Notes: generated from the letters alone by a model not told the origin. 25,727 bases of DNA from Marisimplicoccus sp964437815 (GCA_964437815.1 CAYTIE010000014.1:1-25727), one strand, 5' to 3'. Counted from the first letter of the stretch, positions 7,384 through 15,787 are shown. Numbers and translations are program-made.

Positions 7384-9003
7384 TTAATCATAAAGAAAAC
7401 TTCTATCCAAATCTTCAGAGTCTTTATACTTTATCCTTAAATCTACTAGCTCATTCGTTAGCTTCTTAACAACATCTTGATAATCAGGATTATCATATAC
7501 ATTATTCATCTCATTAGGATCGTTTATACGATCGTATAATTCCCATTCATCCACATCATAATAAAAATGAGCTAGCTTAAATTCCTTATTAACAATTCCA
7601 TAATGTCTCTTAGCCATATGAACTGATGGATATTCATAATAATGATAATAAACTGCATCTCTATCCCACTTTTTATTATCACCTTTTAGTAATGGAATTA
7701 AGCTTTCACCTTGCATGTCTTCTGGAGCTTCAATCATAGCTGCCTCTAAAAAGGTTTGAGCAAAATCTAAGTTTTGAACCATTTCTTCATTTGTTGTCCC
7801 CGGTTTTATCTGATTAGGCCACCTAATCATCAATGGTGTTTTAAAAGATTCATCATAAATAAATCTCTTATCATACCACCCATGCTCACCAAGATAAAAC
7901 CCTTGATCTGATGTGTAAACAACAATTGTATTTTCATCTAACCCTGTTTCTTCCAAATAATCTAAAACTCTACCTACATTATCATCAACTGACGATATAG
8001 TTGCTAAATAGTCCTGCATATATCTTTGAAATTTCCATTTCATTTTTTCTTTATCATTCATATTTGGCCAATTGGTTTTAAAATCTTCACTTATCTTATC
8101 TAGAGTAACATCATATTTTCTCTTTTGTTCTTCATTAGCTCTATTATACCTATTATTGAAAGAATTAGAGGTAGGTTCAAAAAAAGTTCCATCACCCCTA
8201 GCGTAAAGAATTTTAGGCTCAACCTTTCCCATTTTTTTAAAAGTTGATGGTCTAACTTTGCTGTCCTGCATGTATTGCATATGAGTTAAAATATTCATTT
8301 CTGCTGTTTTTGCAGCAGTCCCTCTACCTGAATAATCATCATATAAATTTTCAGGCTCAGGGAATTCTTTCTCATAAAACTCAGCAAATTTTTCTGGACT
8401 TGGCCACCATGCCCTGTGGGGAGCTTTGTGTAGATAAAACGTCAAAAACGGTTTATTTTTATCTCTTTTGGTTTCAAACCAGTTTAAAGTTAAGTCAGTA
8501 ATCACATCAGTTACATATCCAGTTATTATAGTGTCTTTATCTTTTCCTAAAAATCTTGGATTTATATAGTCACCTTGTCCGGGGAGTATTAAAAAATCAT
8601 CTACTCCTTTTGGGTTATTTCCAAAATGAAGTTTACCAAACATTGCTGTTTGATAACCAGCTTTTTGAAATAGTTGTGGGAAAGTCATCTGTGAATCGTC
8701 AAATTTCACCATGTTATCTATTTTTCCATTAATGTGACTATGTTTTCCAGTAAGTATAACTGCTCTGGAAGGAGCGCATATTGAATTAGTTACAGATGCA
8801 TTTGTAAATAACATGCCTTCATCAGCTATTCTATCAATGTTAGGAGTTTGAATCAACCTGTCATCATATGCACTTACTGCTTGATAAGCATGATCATCAG
8901 ACATGATAAATAATATATTCGGTTTTGTCTTGGTGTCTATATCATTACTACAACCTAAAATAAAAAAGGCAATAAACAATAATTTAAAGGAATAATATTT
9001 CAT
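7384..9003 (-). CDS. Sulfatase A: lipoprotein S1 sulfatase, N-acetylglucosamine-6-sulfatase-like
   Basis: This type I sulfatase (alkaline-phosphatase superfamily) hydrolyses a sulfate ester using Ca and formylglycine. It has 539 residues. The signal peptide ends ILGC (C18), so it is a predicted lipoprotein. Active-site features: D36-D37 in MSDDHAYQAVSAY; activation motif CAPSR with C76; TGKHS (85-89); K124 and H126 in GKLHFG; H196 in APHRAWW; D366-Q367 in SDQG (Q replacing the usual N); and H374 and K379 in EHGWYDK. The HAYQAVSAY, LPGQGDYINP and HGWYDKRF features resemble Bacteroidota GlcNAc-6-sulfatases (SulfAtlas S1_11, from memory), so a GlcNAc-6-sulfate-type substrate is a reasonable guess. 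It lies 4 nt behind sulfatase B and 49 nt before the FGE-like gene. Confidence 0.93.
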   Translation of the reverse strand: MKYYSFKLLFIAFFILGCSNDIDTKTKPNILFIMSDDHAYQAVSAYDDRLIQTPNIDRIADEGMLFTNASVTNSICAPSRAVILTGKHSHINGKIDNMVKFDDSQMTFPQLFQKAGYQTAMFGKLHFGNNPKGVDDFLILPGQGDYINPRFLGKDKDTIITGYVTDVITDLTLNWFETKRDKNKPFLTFYLHKAPHRAWWPSPEKFAEFYEKEFPEPENLYDDYSGRGTAAKTAEMNILTHMQYMQDSKVRPSTFKKMGKVEPKILYARGDGTFFEPTSNSFNNRYNRANEEQKRKYDVTLDKISEDFKTNWPNMNDKEKMKWKFQRYMQDYLATISSVDDNVGRVLDYLEETGLDENTIVVYTSDQGFYLGEHGWYDKRFIYDESFKTPLMIRWPNQIKPGTTNEEMVQNLDFAQTFLEAAMIEAPEDMQGESLIPLLKGDNKKWDRDAVYYHYYEYPSVHMAKRHYGIVNKEFKLAHFYYDVDEWELYDRINDPNEMNNVYDNPDYQDVVKKLTNELVDLRIKYKDSEDLDRSFLYD

Positions 9004-9007
9004 TATT

Positions 9008-10420
9008 TTAGTTTTTAAAGTTAGGGTTTATTGAAACTTTATTTGCATTTGTTTCATTCTTTAAATTGTTTAATTTATTTAATAAAATTTGCTTTTTCTC
9101 TTCAAATAATAAAGATAAATCATTTATTTCCCCAGGATCTTCTTTTAAATTAAATAATTCTGCATTATTAGATTCATAATGAAAAACTAGTTTCCAATCC
9201 CCAGATCTGATCGCTGATCCTGGTTTCCATAAACTCCCATGGTAATGAGGAAAATGCCAAAAAATATCTTCTCTATCAATCTCAGATTGTCCTTTTAGGA
9301 TTGGTGTTAGGCTAATACCATCAATATTTATATTATATTTAATTCCAGCGAAGTCTAGTATCGTTGGGAATAAATCATAAGAGGCTGTTATATCATTGAT
9401 TATTATATTCTTGTTATTTCCTGGTGATTTAATTAGTTGCGGAATTCTTACACCTCCTTCATAAAGCCATCCTTTACCAGCTCTTAATGGATAAGCTGAG
9501 GTTGGTGCAATCTTCTTTAGAGTTGATAGTCCACCATTATCAGATGTAAATATTATAAGTGAATTTTCATATAAATCACTATCCTTAAGACTTTTAATAA
9601 GTTTTCCAACATTTTCATCCACAGCATACACCATTGATGCGTATTCTGGATTGGTATGATTTAATCTTGTAATTGCATCTCCTTCACTTTTTGTTCTAAC
9701 TTCATTATTATCCATTTCAGATATTTTTTTACTGAAATAATCTATATGTTTCTTATTTGCCTCAATAGGTGTATGAACATTATAAAATGATAAGAACAAA
9801 GCAAATGGCTTATTTTTATCATGACCTTTAATTAATTTGATTGATTCATTTGTTAGTCTGTCTGTAAGATATTCACCTTTAGGACCATCATCTAATTTTG
9901 GGTTTTTATATGGTGAGTAATAACCTCCCATTGGACTTCCTTTTTCAAAACCCCCTACATTTATATCAAAGCCATTATCCTCTGGATAATATCCCTCAGA
10001 TCCTAAATGCCATTTACCTATATAGAATGTATTGTATCCAGACTCTTTTAATTTTTCAGCAACTGTAATTTCTTCTAATGGTAAATTATGAAGGTCTTTT
10101 GGACCCAGAAGAGCTCTGTTTTGTGGATCAAGACCTGGAATCCAATCTGTTATATTTAATCTTGCAGGATGTTTTCCAGTCATAATTGAAGCTCTTGTAG
10201 GAGAACAAACTGGACTTGCAGAATATGCATTTGTAAATTGAAAGCTTTCTTTAGATAACTTGTCAATATTAGGAGTCTCATAAAATGCGCTACCAGAGTA
10301 TCCTAAATCATTCCATCCTAAGTCATCAACTAATATAAAAATCACATTAGGGCTTGAGTTATTTGAATTACATCCCAATAAAACTGAAAAAACAAAAAGA
10401 AATTTAAAAAGTTGTTTCAT
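9008..10420 (-). CDS. Sulfatase B: lipoprotein S1 arylsulfatase-type sulfatase
   Basis: This 470-residue type I sulfatase is predicted to be a lipoprotein (signal peptide to VLLGC, C17). It has D32-D33 in VDDLGWND; activation motif CSPTR with C72, where Thr takes the common Ser position, an accepted C-x-P-x-R variant; TGKHPARL (81-88); K136 and H138 in GKWHLG; H216 in VHTP; D294-N295 in SDNGG; and K316 in RAGKG. The segments PEDNGFDINVGG (146-157) and DDGPKGEYLTDR (177-188) are shared nearly exactly with sulfatase C, so the two are paralogues. The style recalls galactose-4-sulfatase-like S1_16 enzymes, but I cannot fix the substrate. It is the first gene of the minus-strand operon, divergent from sulfatase C. 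Confidence 0.93.
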   Translation of the reverse strand: MKQLFKFLFVFSVLLGCNSNNSSPNVIFILVDDLGWNDLGYSGSAFYETPNIDKLSKESFQFTNAYSASPVCSPTRASIMTGKHPARLNITDWIPGLDPQNRALLGPKDLHNLPLEEITVAEKLKESGYNTFYIGKWHLGSEGYYPEDNGFDINVGGFEKGSPMGGYYSPYKNPKLDDGPKGEYLTDRLTNESIKLIKGHDKNKPFALFLSFYNVHTPIEANKKHIDYFSKKISEMDNNEVRTKSEGDAITRLNHTNPEYASMVYAVDENVGKLIKSLKDSDLYENSLIIFTSDNGGLSTLKKIAPTSAYPLRAGKGWLYEGGVRIPQLIKSPGNNKNIIINDITASYDLFPTILDFAGIKYNINIDGISLTPILKGQSEIDREDIFWHFPHYHGSLWKPGSAIRSGDWKLVFHYESNNAELFNLKEDPGEINDLSLLFEEKKQILLNKLNNLKNETNANKVSINPNFKN

Positions 10421-10504
10421 TTTATGATTTATTCAATATATTTCTTTAAAAACCAAGCTTTATAAGTTGAATATAAATAAAATTTGCTTTCAGCATAAGT
10501 CATT

Positions 10505-11965
10505 ATGAGAAAAATACTAATCTTACTCTTTATAAGCTTATTTATCTCTTGTCAAACTTTTGAGAATAAAAATGAAAATCCAAATATTGTTTTAATTGTA
10601 GCAGATGACTTAGGATGGAATGATGTATCCTATATGGGATCTAAATATTATGAGACTCCTAATATTGATAAGCTCTCTAGGAGCGGAATGACATTTTATA
10701 ATGGATATGCATCTGCTGCAAATTGTGCTCCTAGTAGAGCCACAATGCTTTCAGGAAGATATAGTACCCATCATGGCATTTATACAGTTGGTGCTTCAGA
10801 AAGAGGTAATAAAAAAACTCGAAGAATAATTCCAACAAAAAATAATACTATCCTAGATCTAAAATATTTTTTAATTCCTGAAATGCTTAAGAATGAAGGA
10901 TATGTTACAGGACATTTTGGAAAATGGCACTTGGGTCCAGAAGGATTTTTTCCAGAGGATAATGGCTTTGATATAAATGTTGGAGGTAACAAAAGCGGAG
11001 GACCTGGAGGATATTTTTCTCCATATGTAAATCCAAATCTAGATGATGGTCCTAAAGGTGAGTATCTTACTGACAGGATAGGAAATGAGGTTGTTAACTT
11101 TATTAATAAACACCAAAATGAAAAATTTTTCGCATATGTTCCATTCTATTCCTTACATACTCCAATTCAATCAAAAAAGGAATATCAAGAAAAATATTTA
11201 AATAAAGTTGGCGATGAGAATCATAATCGTGCTGATTATGCTGGTATGATTGAGTCACTTGATGAAAACATAGGTAGAATTTTAAATAAAATTGAAGAAT
11301 TAAATCTATCAGAAAATACACTTTTTATTTTTACTTCTGATAATGGAGGAATAAGAGCAATCTCCAATCAATTTCCACTAAAAGCAGGAAAGGGGTCATA
11401 CTATGAGGGAGGTATTAAAGTACCTTTAATTTTTTCCTGGAAAGGTAAAATAGAAAAAGAGAGTAAGTCATATGAAAGAGTTAGTAATATTGATTTTTTT
11501 CCAACAATAAAAAAAATAATAGGAAATAGAGATAAGAAATTACAGCTAGATGGAGTTGATTTAAATCCAATATTCAAAGGTAAATCAATTAGAGGAAGAT
11601 CTTTATTTTTCCATTTTCCTGTTTATTTAGAGGCTTATAATGTCCATCTTGATAATGGAACTGATCCTCTATTTAGGACTAGACCTGGATCAGTAATAAT
11701 TAAAGATAATTGGAAATTACATCATTACTTTGAGGATGGAAAGATAGAACTTTATAACATAGAAGAAGATATTTCAGAATCTATTGATTTAAGCATCATT
11801 AATCCTAAAAAAACAAAAGAGCTTTTCGATGACTTGAATGAATGGAGAGAAACTAATAATGCTCCAATTCCGTTAGAAGAAAATCCTGATTATAATCAAA
11901 GGTTTGTAGATAGTATAAATTTTCTTATCATTAACAAAAAATATGCTAGAAGTATAACCAACTAA
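10505..11965 (+). CDS. Sulfatase C: lipoprotein S1 sulfatase, paralogue of sulfatase B
   Basis: This 486-residue type I sulfatase has a lipoprotein signal ending FISC (C16). Active-site features: D34-D35 in ADDLGWND; activation motif CAPSR with C74; SGRYSTH (83-89); K140 and H142 in GKWHLG; H218 in LHTP; D279-N280 in SDNGG; and K296 in KAGKG. It shares PEDNGFDINVGG and DDGPKGEYLTDR with sulfatase B, but has its own insertion after the active site with the sequence YTVGASERGNKKTRRIIP (93-110). The divergence from B may mean a related but different sulfated sugar or position. It starts 84 nt from sulfatase B, head to head, and is followed after 12 nt by sulfatase D, so C and D form one unit. 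Confidence 0.93.
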   Translation: MRKILILLFISLFISCQTFENKNENPNIVLIVADDLGWNDVSYMGSKYYETPNIDKLSRSGMTFYNGYASAANCAPSRATMLSGRYSTHHGIYTVGASERGNKKTRRIIPTKNNTILDLKYFLIPEMLKNEGYVTGHFGKWHLGPEGFFPEDNGFDINVGGNKSGGPGGYFSPYVNPNLDDGPKGEYLTDRIGNEVVNFINKHQNEKFFAYVPFYSLHTPIQSKKEYQEKYLNKVGDENHNRADYAGMIESLDENIGRILNKIEELNLSENTLFIFTSDNGGIRAISNQFPLKAGKGSYYEGGIKVPLIFSWKGKIEKESKSYERVSNIDFFPTIKKIIGNRDKKLQLDGVDLNPIFKGKSIRGRSLFFHFPVYLEAYNVHLDNGTDPLFRTRPGSVIIKDNWKLHHYFEDGKIELYNIEEDISESIDLSIINPKKTKELFDDLNEWRETNNAPIPLEENPDYNQRFVDSINFLIINKKYARSITN

Positions 11966-11977
11966 TAATATTCAAAC

Positions 11978-13552
11978 ATGACTTTTAAATTAATTCAACA
12001 ACTTTGTCTTATTTTTTTTATTTCACTTTTTTTAGGGTGCAAGTCAGAAAAAAGGTATTCAAGTAAAAAACCAAATATTATAATCATATATACTGATGAT
12101 TTAGGTTATGGAGATGTAAGTGCTTATAATAAAGGAACTTTAAACACTCCGAATATTGATAAATTAGCAAATGAAGGAATAAGGTTTAACAATGGATATG
12201 CTTCTTCAGCAACTTGCAGCCCTAGTAGATATGCTCTTCTAACGGGGACTTATCCGTGGAGAAAAAGTGGACTTAGAGTAATTACTGGAGGATCATTAGC
12301 TATTGATACTACAGAAATGACTATTCCTAAAGTATTAAGAACTCAAGGTTATCATACAGGGATTGTTGGAAAGTGGCATCTTGGCTTAGGATCTGGAGAT
12401 GGAGTTGCGGGTTCAGGTATAATAGATTATAATTCTTATATATCTCCTGGACCAAATCAAGTAGGATTTGATTATTCTTATATAATGCCTGATACGCAGG
12501 ATCGAGTTCCAACTGTATATATAGAAAACGGTAATGTCGTTAATCTTGATCTAGATGACCCTATAGAGGTTAATTTTTTTCACCAAAACAAACATGATGA
12601 TTATGGTCTTCCAACTGGATTAAAAAATCCTGAACTAACAACTATGAAATGGCATCATGGACATAATGGATCCATCGTTAATGGTGTTCCAAGAATTGGG
12701 TATATGAAAGGAGGAGAGAAAGCATTATGGAGTGATATTGATATGGCAGATCATTTTTTAATAAAAGCTCAGGAATATATTAAAGAAAATAAAAACAACC
12801 CTTTCTTTCTTTTCTATGCTCTTCAACAACCTCATGTTCCAAGAACACCACACCCAAGATTTGAAGGTCTCTCTGGAATGGGACCAAGAGGAGATGTAAT
12901 TATTGAAGCAGACTGGTGCATAGGAGAATTGTACAAAACTCTCGAAACAGAGGGGGTTTTAGAGAATACATTAATAATCTTCTCAAGTGATAATGGACCT
13001 GTTCTAAATGATGGGTATTATGATGATGCTGTTGAAAAGCTTGGAGATCATACTCCTTCTGGTGGATTAAGAGGTGGTAAATATAGCCTTTTTGAAGCCG
13101 GAACAAGAGTTCCATTTATTACTTACTGGAAAGGAAAAATAAAACCAGGGGTTTCAGATGAGTTGATATCACAAATAGACCTTTTTAATTCAATATCTAA
13201 AATAGCTGGGACAGAATATAAGTCAAAAGATGGTTTAGATTTTTCTACCCTAATTTTAAAAAATAAAGGAAATGGTAGAGAGGAGCTAATTCTTGAGGCT
13301 TCTACCAGAACTGCATACAGAAAAGGAGATTGGGTGATGATCCCACCTTATAAGGGACCTGAAATTTCAAAATATGTAAATATAGAATTGGGAAATTCAA
13401 TGGATTTTAAATTATATAATCTAAAAGATGATCCTTCACAAAAAGTCGACCTTTCAAAGAAAGAACCTGAGAAATTAAGGGAAATGATTTCAAGTTTTGT
13501 GGAAATCAGAGGAAGAAACTTTTCAAATATTGAGAATCTAGTGTTAGATTAA
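11978..13552 (+). CDS. Sulfatase D: lipoprotein S1 sulfatase with SRY-type active site
   Basis: This 524-residue type I sulfatase carries a lipoprotein signal ending LFLGC (C21). Visible: D40-D41 in TDDLGYGDVS; activation motif CSPSR with C80 followed by Y85 (SPSRYALLTG); YPWRKSG (92-98); K132 and H134 in GKWHLG; H286 in PHVPRTPHPRF; D338-N339 in SDNGP; and K368 in RGGKYS. The SRYALLTGTYPWR pattern is that of Bacteroidota sulfatases grouped as S1_15 (6-sulfated Gal/GalNAc enzymes, from memory); I hold that substrate guess loosely. It lies 12 nt downstream of sulfatase C. Its last 9 nt overlap the convergent GNAT gene. Confidence 0.92.
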   Translation: MTFKLIQQLCLIFFISLFLGCKSEKRYSSKKPNIIIIYTDDLGYGDVSAYNKGTLNTPNIDKLANEGIRFNNGYASSATCSPSRYALLTGTYPWRKSGLRVITGGSLAIDTTEMTIPKVLRTQGYHTGIVGKWHLGLGSGDGVAGSGIIDYNSYISPGPNQVGFDYSYIMPDTQDRVPTVYIENGNVVNLDLDDPIEVNFFHQNKHDDYGLPTGLKNPELTTMKWHHGHNGSIVNGVPRIGYMKGGEKALWSDIDMADHFLIKAQEYIKENKNNPFFLFYALQQPHVPRTPHPRFEGLSGMGPRGDVIIEADWCIGELYKTLETEGVLENTLIIFSSDNGPVLNDGYYDDAVEKLGDHTPSGGLRGGKYSLFEAGTRVPFITYWKGKIKPGVSDELISQIDLFNSISKIAGTEYKSKDGLDFSTLILKNKGNGREELILEASTRTAYRKGDWVMIPPYKGPEISKYVNIELGNSMDFKLYNLKDDPSQKVDLSKKEPEKLREMISSFVEIRGRNFSNIENLVLD

Positions 13553-13990
13553 ATCCATATTCATAAAATATAAATCATCATTATTTGGCCAATAATCTTT
13601 CTTTATGTATTTAATTTTAAAATTTAATTTTTCGTAAAATTTATATGTAAGATTAGAAGTCTCTACTTCAATTACATTCAATTGATTATCATTTTTTAAA
13701 ATTTCTATACAATAATTAACTAGTTTTTTTCCTAAACCCATACTATGATAATTAGGGTCAATAAACACCCAGCATATTCTTGCAGTTTTTATATTTTCAT
13801 AAGCATAGCCTGCCCCTCCTAATATTATACCTTGAGATTCAATTATAAAATAGGATTCAATGTTTTTTGAATCAAAATATTTTTTAAAGTCAACTAATTC
13901 TTTTTCATCAAAGTATTTTGGAACATTTAGAGAAAATATTTTACTCAAAAATTTAAAATCTTCTATCTGAGCAGTTCTTATTTCCCCCAT
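13544..13990 (-). CDS. GNAT-family N-acetyltransferase
   Basis: This 148-residue single-domain protein has the GNAT fold pattern: an N-terminal IRTAQIEDFKFL (4-15); strand GGAGYAY (58-64); strand ARICWVFIDP (80-89); the acetyl-CoA pyrophosphate loop HSMGLGKKLV (92-101), matching the Q/R-x-x-G-x-G motif with His in place of Q/R; and a C-terminal NLTYKFYEKLNFK typical of the last helix and strand. It transfers acetyl from acetyl-CoA to an unknown amine, in the cytoplasm. The ATG at 13990 lies 9 nt after sulfatase E, so it is probably co-transcribed with it. Its stop is inside the 3' end of sulfatase D. The substrate is unknown. Confidence 0.87.
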   Translation of the reverse strand: MGEIRTAQIEDFKFLSKIFSLNVPKYFDEKELVDFKKYFDSKNIESYFIIESQGIILGGAGYAYENIKTARICWVFIDPNYHSMGLGKKLVNYCIEILKNDNQLNVIEVETSNLTYKFYEKLNFKIKYIKKDYWPNNDDLYFMNMDLI

Positions 13991-13999
13991 ATTTCTCTA

Positions 14000-15523
14000 C
14001 TAGTTTTCTAAAGCAGGTATTTTAAATTTATCAATATTAGCTGTAGTATGTGCTTCTTTCAATAAATTTTCCATTTTTATTACAATCTCAGGATAATCAG
14101 AAGCTAAATCATTTAATTCTTGTGGATCATCAATAAGATTATATAGTTGAAGTTTTGAAGGCCCTTTAAACAAATTCTTCTTTATCCCTTTCCATTGATC
14201 TACCCTGATAGCTTGTTGACCTCCATAAGCAGGGAATTCCCAATAAAGATATTCATGTTTCTCTTGATTTTCTCCTACAAGTGTTGGATAGTAACTAATA
14301 CCATCAATAGCATAAGGGAGACTTTCACTAATTATATCAGATACAGTTGCAAAATAATCATAAAAAGTGCTTGGGTGGTCTGATTTTGATCCAGGTTTAA
14401 TTCGTTTAGGCCATGTTGCTATTGTCGGCACCCTTATTCCCCCCTCATTAACATTGCCTTTAAGAGTATTTTTTGAGTTAATAAAAGGTCTTGCACTATT
14501 AAAAAATTTAGTGTCTACATGCTCTACATGTGTTGGGCCATTATCACTTGAGAAGATTATAAATGTATTTTCATACTCTCCAATTTCTTTTAACTTTTCA
14601 ACTATTTCTCCAACCTGTTGATCTAAATAAGAAATCATAGCAGCATAAGTTGCTTTAGGATATTGATTAGGATAGTAACCTGAACCCCCAATATATGGTT
14701 CTTCTTCTCCAAACTTTTCACGATAATAATCTACCCAGTTTTTAGGAGCTTGAAGTGGTAGATGTGGAATAGGAGAAGCATAATAAAGAAAAAAATTATT
14801 TTCTTTATTTCTGTCTATAAACCTTAATGCTTCATTATGCATTAAGGTTGGAGCATAATCATTTTGATTATATGCTTTATAACTTTCTTGAGTGTATGGA
14901 TCAAGTCCTTTCTTAAGTTTACCCTTATTAACTATTTTATTGTCTAGAATATCTCTTTCTTTATTTCTCCATAAATGACTTGGATATAAAGTATGAGCTT
15001 GTCTTTGGCAATTATAGCCATAAAAAAAGTCAAAACCTTTATTGTTTGGAATGCTATTGGTTTTTGGTGCACCTAAGCCCCATTTTCCTACCATTCCTGT
15101 TTTATAACCTTTAGATTGTAAAAGTTTTGCTACAGTAACTATTGAGTCTGGCAGGGGACGCTGTCCTTCAAGTTCTGGATTATCAAACATAGCTTGAAAA
15201 CTCCATACATCTCCTCTTTCTCTCCACTCATCATTACCTCTTATAGGGTTGTTACCTGAGTGAAGACCTGTTAATAATACTGCACGCGCTGGTGCACAAA
15301 CAGGTGACCCAGTATAATGGTCTGTTAGTATCATTCCTTCTTTTGCTAACTGATCTATATTAGGAGTCTTTATAACTTCCTGACCAAAAACACCTAATTC
15401 TCCATATCCTAAATCATCAGCCAAAATAAACACAAAGTTTGGTAATTCGTTTATATGTTCTTTAGAACTGCATGAAACGAAAGAGTAAAGGAGAGGAATA
15501 AAAATTAATAATTTTTTTATCAT
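14000..15523 (-). CDS. Sulfatase E: lipoprotein S1 sulfatase with CAPAR motif
   Basis: This 507-residue type I sulfatase has a lipoprotein signal ending SFVSC (C18). Visible: D36-D37 in ADDLGYGELG; activation motif CAPAR with C76, where Ala replaces the usual Ser or Thr but the C-x-P-x-R core is kept; TGLHSGNNPIRGND (85-98); K147 in GKWGLG, where Gly takes the place of the His found in sulfatases A-D; H254 in PIPHLPLQAP; and D327-N328 in SDNGP. These changes place it in a different subfamily from A-D, resembling arylsulfatases of the CAPSR...GH(A/P)xIRGN type. It starts just downstream of the tRNA-Arg terminator-like hairpin and is followed by the GNAT gene. Confidence 0.92.
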   Translation of the reverse strand: MIKKLLIFIPLLYSFVSCSSKEHINELPNFVFILADDLGYGELGVFGQEVIKTPNIDQLAKEGMILTDHYTGSPVCAPARAVLLTGLHSGNNPIRGNDEWRERGDVWSFQAMFDNPELEGQRPLPDSIVTVAKLLQSKGYKTGMVGKWGLGAPKTNSIPNNKGFDFFYGYNCQRQAHTLYPSHLWRNKERDILDNKIVNKGKLKKGLDPYTQESYKAYNQNDYAPTLMHNEALRFIDRNKENNFFLYYASPIPHLPLQAPKNWVDYYREKFGEEEPYIGGSGYYPNQYPKATYAAMISYLDQQVGEIVEKLKEIGEYENTFIIFSSDNGPTHVEHVDTKFFNSARPFINSKNTLKGNVNEGGIRVPTIATWPKRIKPGSKSDHPSTFYDYFATVSDIISESLPYAIDGISYYPTLVGENQEKHEYLYWEFPAYGGQQAIRVDQWKGIKKNLFKGPSKLQLYNLIDDPQELNDLASDYPEIVIKMENLLKEAHTTANIDKFKIPALEN

Positions 15524-15544
15524 ATTCTTTAGTTATTGCAATTT

Positions 15545-15597
15545 AAAAAAAAAGAGGATTGAGAAAAATAAAAGATTAATTATGTTTATTTTTCTCA
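15545..15597 (-). terminator. Hairpin plus T-run downstream of tRNA-Arg
   Basis: On the minus strand a perfect 13-bp inverted repeat (TGAGAAAAATAAA, loop 12 nt, TTTATTTTTCTCA; arms 15597-15585 and 15572-15560) begins 14 nt after the mature tRNA-Arg end. Six nt after the stem come nine T (15553-15545). This fits an intrinsic terminator for the tRNA transcript, though the stem is unusually AT-rich. It could alternatively be an operator for sulfatase E, whose ATG is 21 nt beyond the T-run. Confidence 0.5.
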
Positions 15598-15611
15598 TTT
15601 ATTTAAGATAG

Positions 15612-15685
15612 TGATCGCGATAGGATTCGAACCTATGACCGTCTGGTTAGAAACCAGATGCTCTATCCAGCTGAGCTACGCGACC
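15612..15685 (-). tRNA. tRNA-Arg (anticodon UCU)
   Basis: Read on minus, this 74-nt gene has acceptor GGTCGCG pairing with CGCGATC (one G-U), a D arm GCTCAGCTGGATAGAGC, an anticodon stem TCTGG/CCAGA with loop TTTCTAA (anticodon TCT, decoding AGA) and a T arm ATAGG-TTCGAAT-CCTAT. The discriminator is A and CCA is not encoded. It lies 7 nt behind tRNA-Ser. Confidence 0.96.
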
Positions 15686-15692
15686 TTTTATG

Positions 15693-15776
15693 CGGAGAGA
15701 CTGGGATTCGAACCCAGGCAACGCTTACGCGTTGACAGATTAGCAATCTGCTCCATTACCACTCTGGCACCTCTCC
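15693..15776 (-). tRNA. tRNA-Ser (anticodon GCU)
   Basis: Read on minus, this class II tRNA has acceptor GGAGAGG pairing with TCTCTCC (last pair G-U), anticodon stem GCAGA/TCTGT with loop TTGCTAA (anticodon GCT, decoding AGC/AGU), a long variable arm around CAACGC-GTAA-GCGTTG, and T arm CTGGG-TTCGAAT-CCCAG. The discriminator is G and CCA is not encoded. It is probably co-transcribed with tRNA-Arg. Confidence 0.95.
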
Positions 15777-15787
15777 CAAAAGTTTTA

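Noticed and set aside
10421..10504. Strong -7 promoter box in the spacer between sulfatases B and C
   Set aside because: The nearest match, TAAAATTTG, has three bases between TA and TTTG instead of two, and no properly spaced TTG, so I do not call it a promoter.
12900..13115. Minus-strand frame of 71 codons inside sulfatase D
   Set aside because: It is antisense to the conserved SDNGP and GGKYS region of sulfatase D; the sequence has no domain features.
14367..14621. Plus-strand frame of 84 codons inside sulfatase E
   Set aside because: It is antisense to conserved sulfatase motifs (including SDNGP), has no recognisable domain and no promoter of its own.
5327..15523. A conventional polysaccharide utilisation locus with SusC/SusD
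   Set aside because: No TonB-dependent receptor, SusD-like lipoprotein, glycoside hydrolase or lyase reading frame is present; only sulfatases and accessory genes were found.
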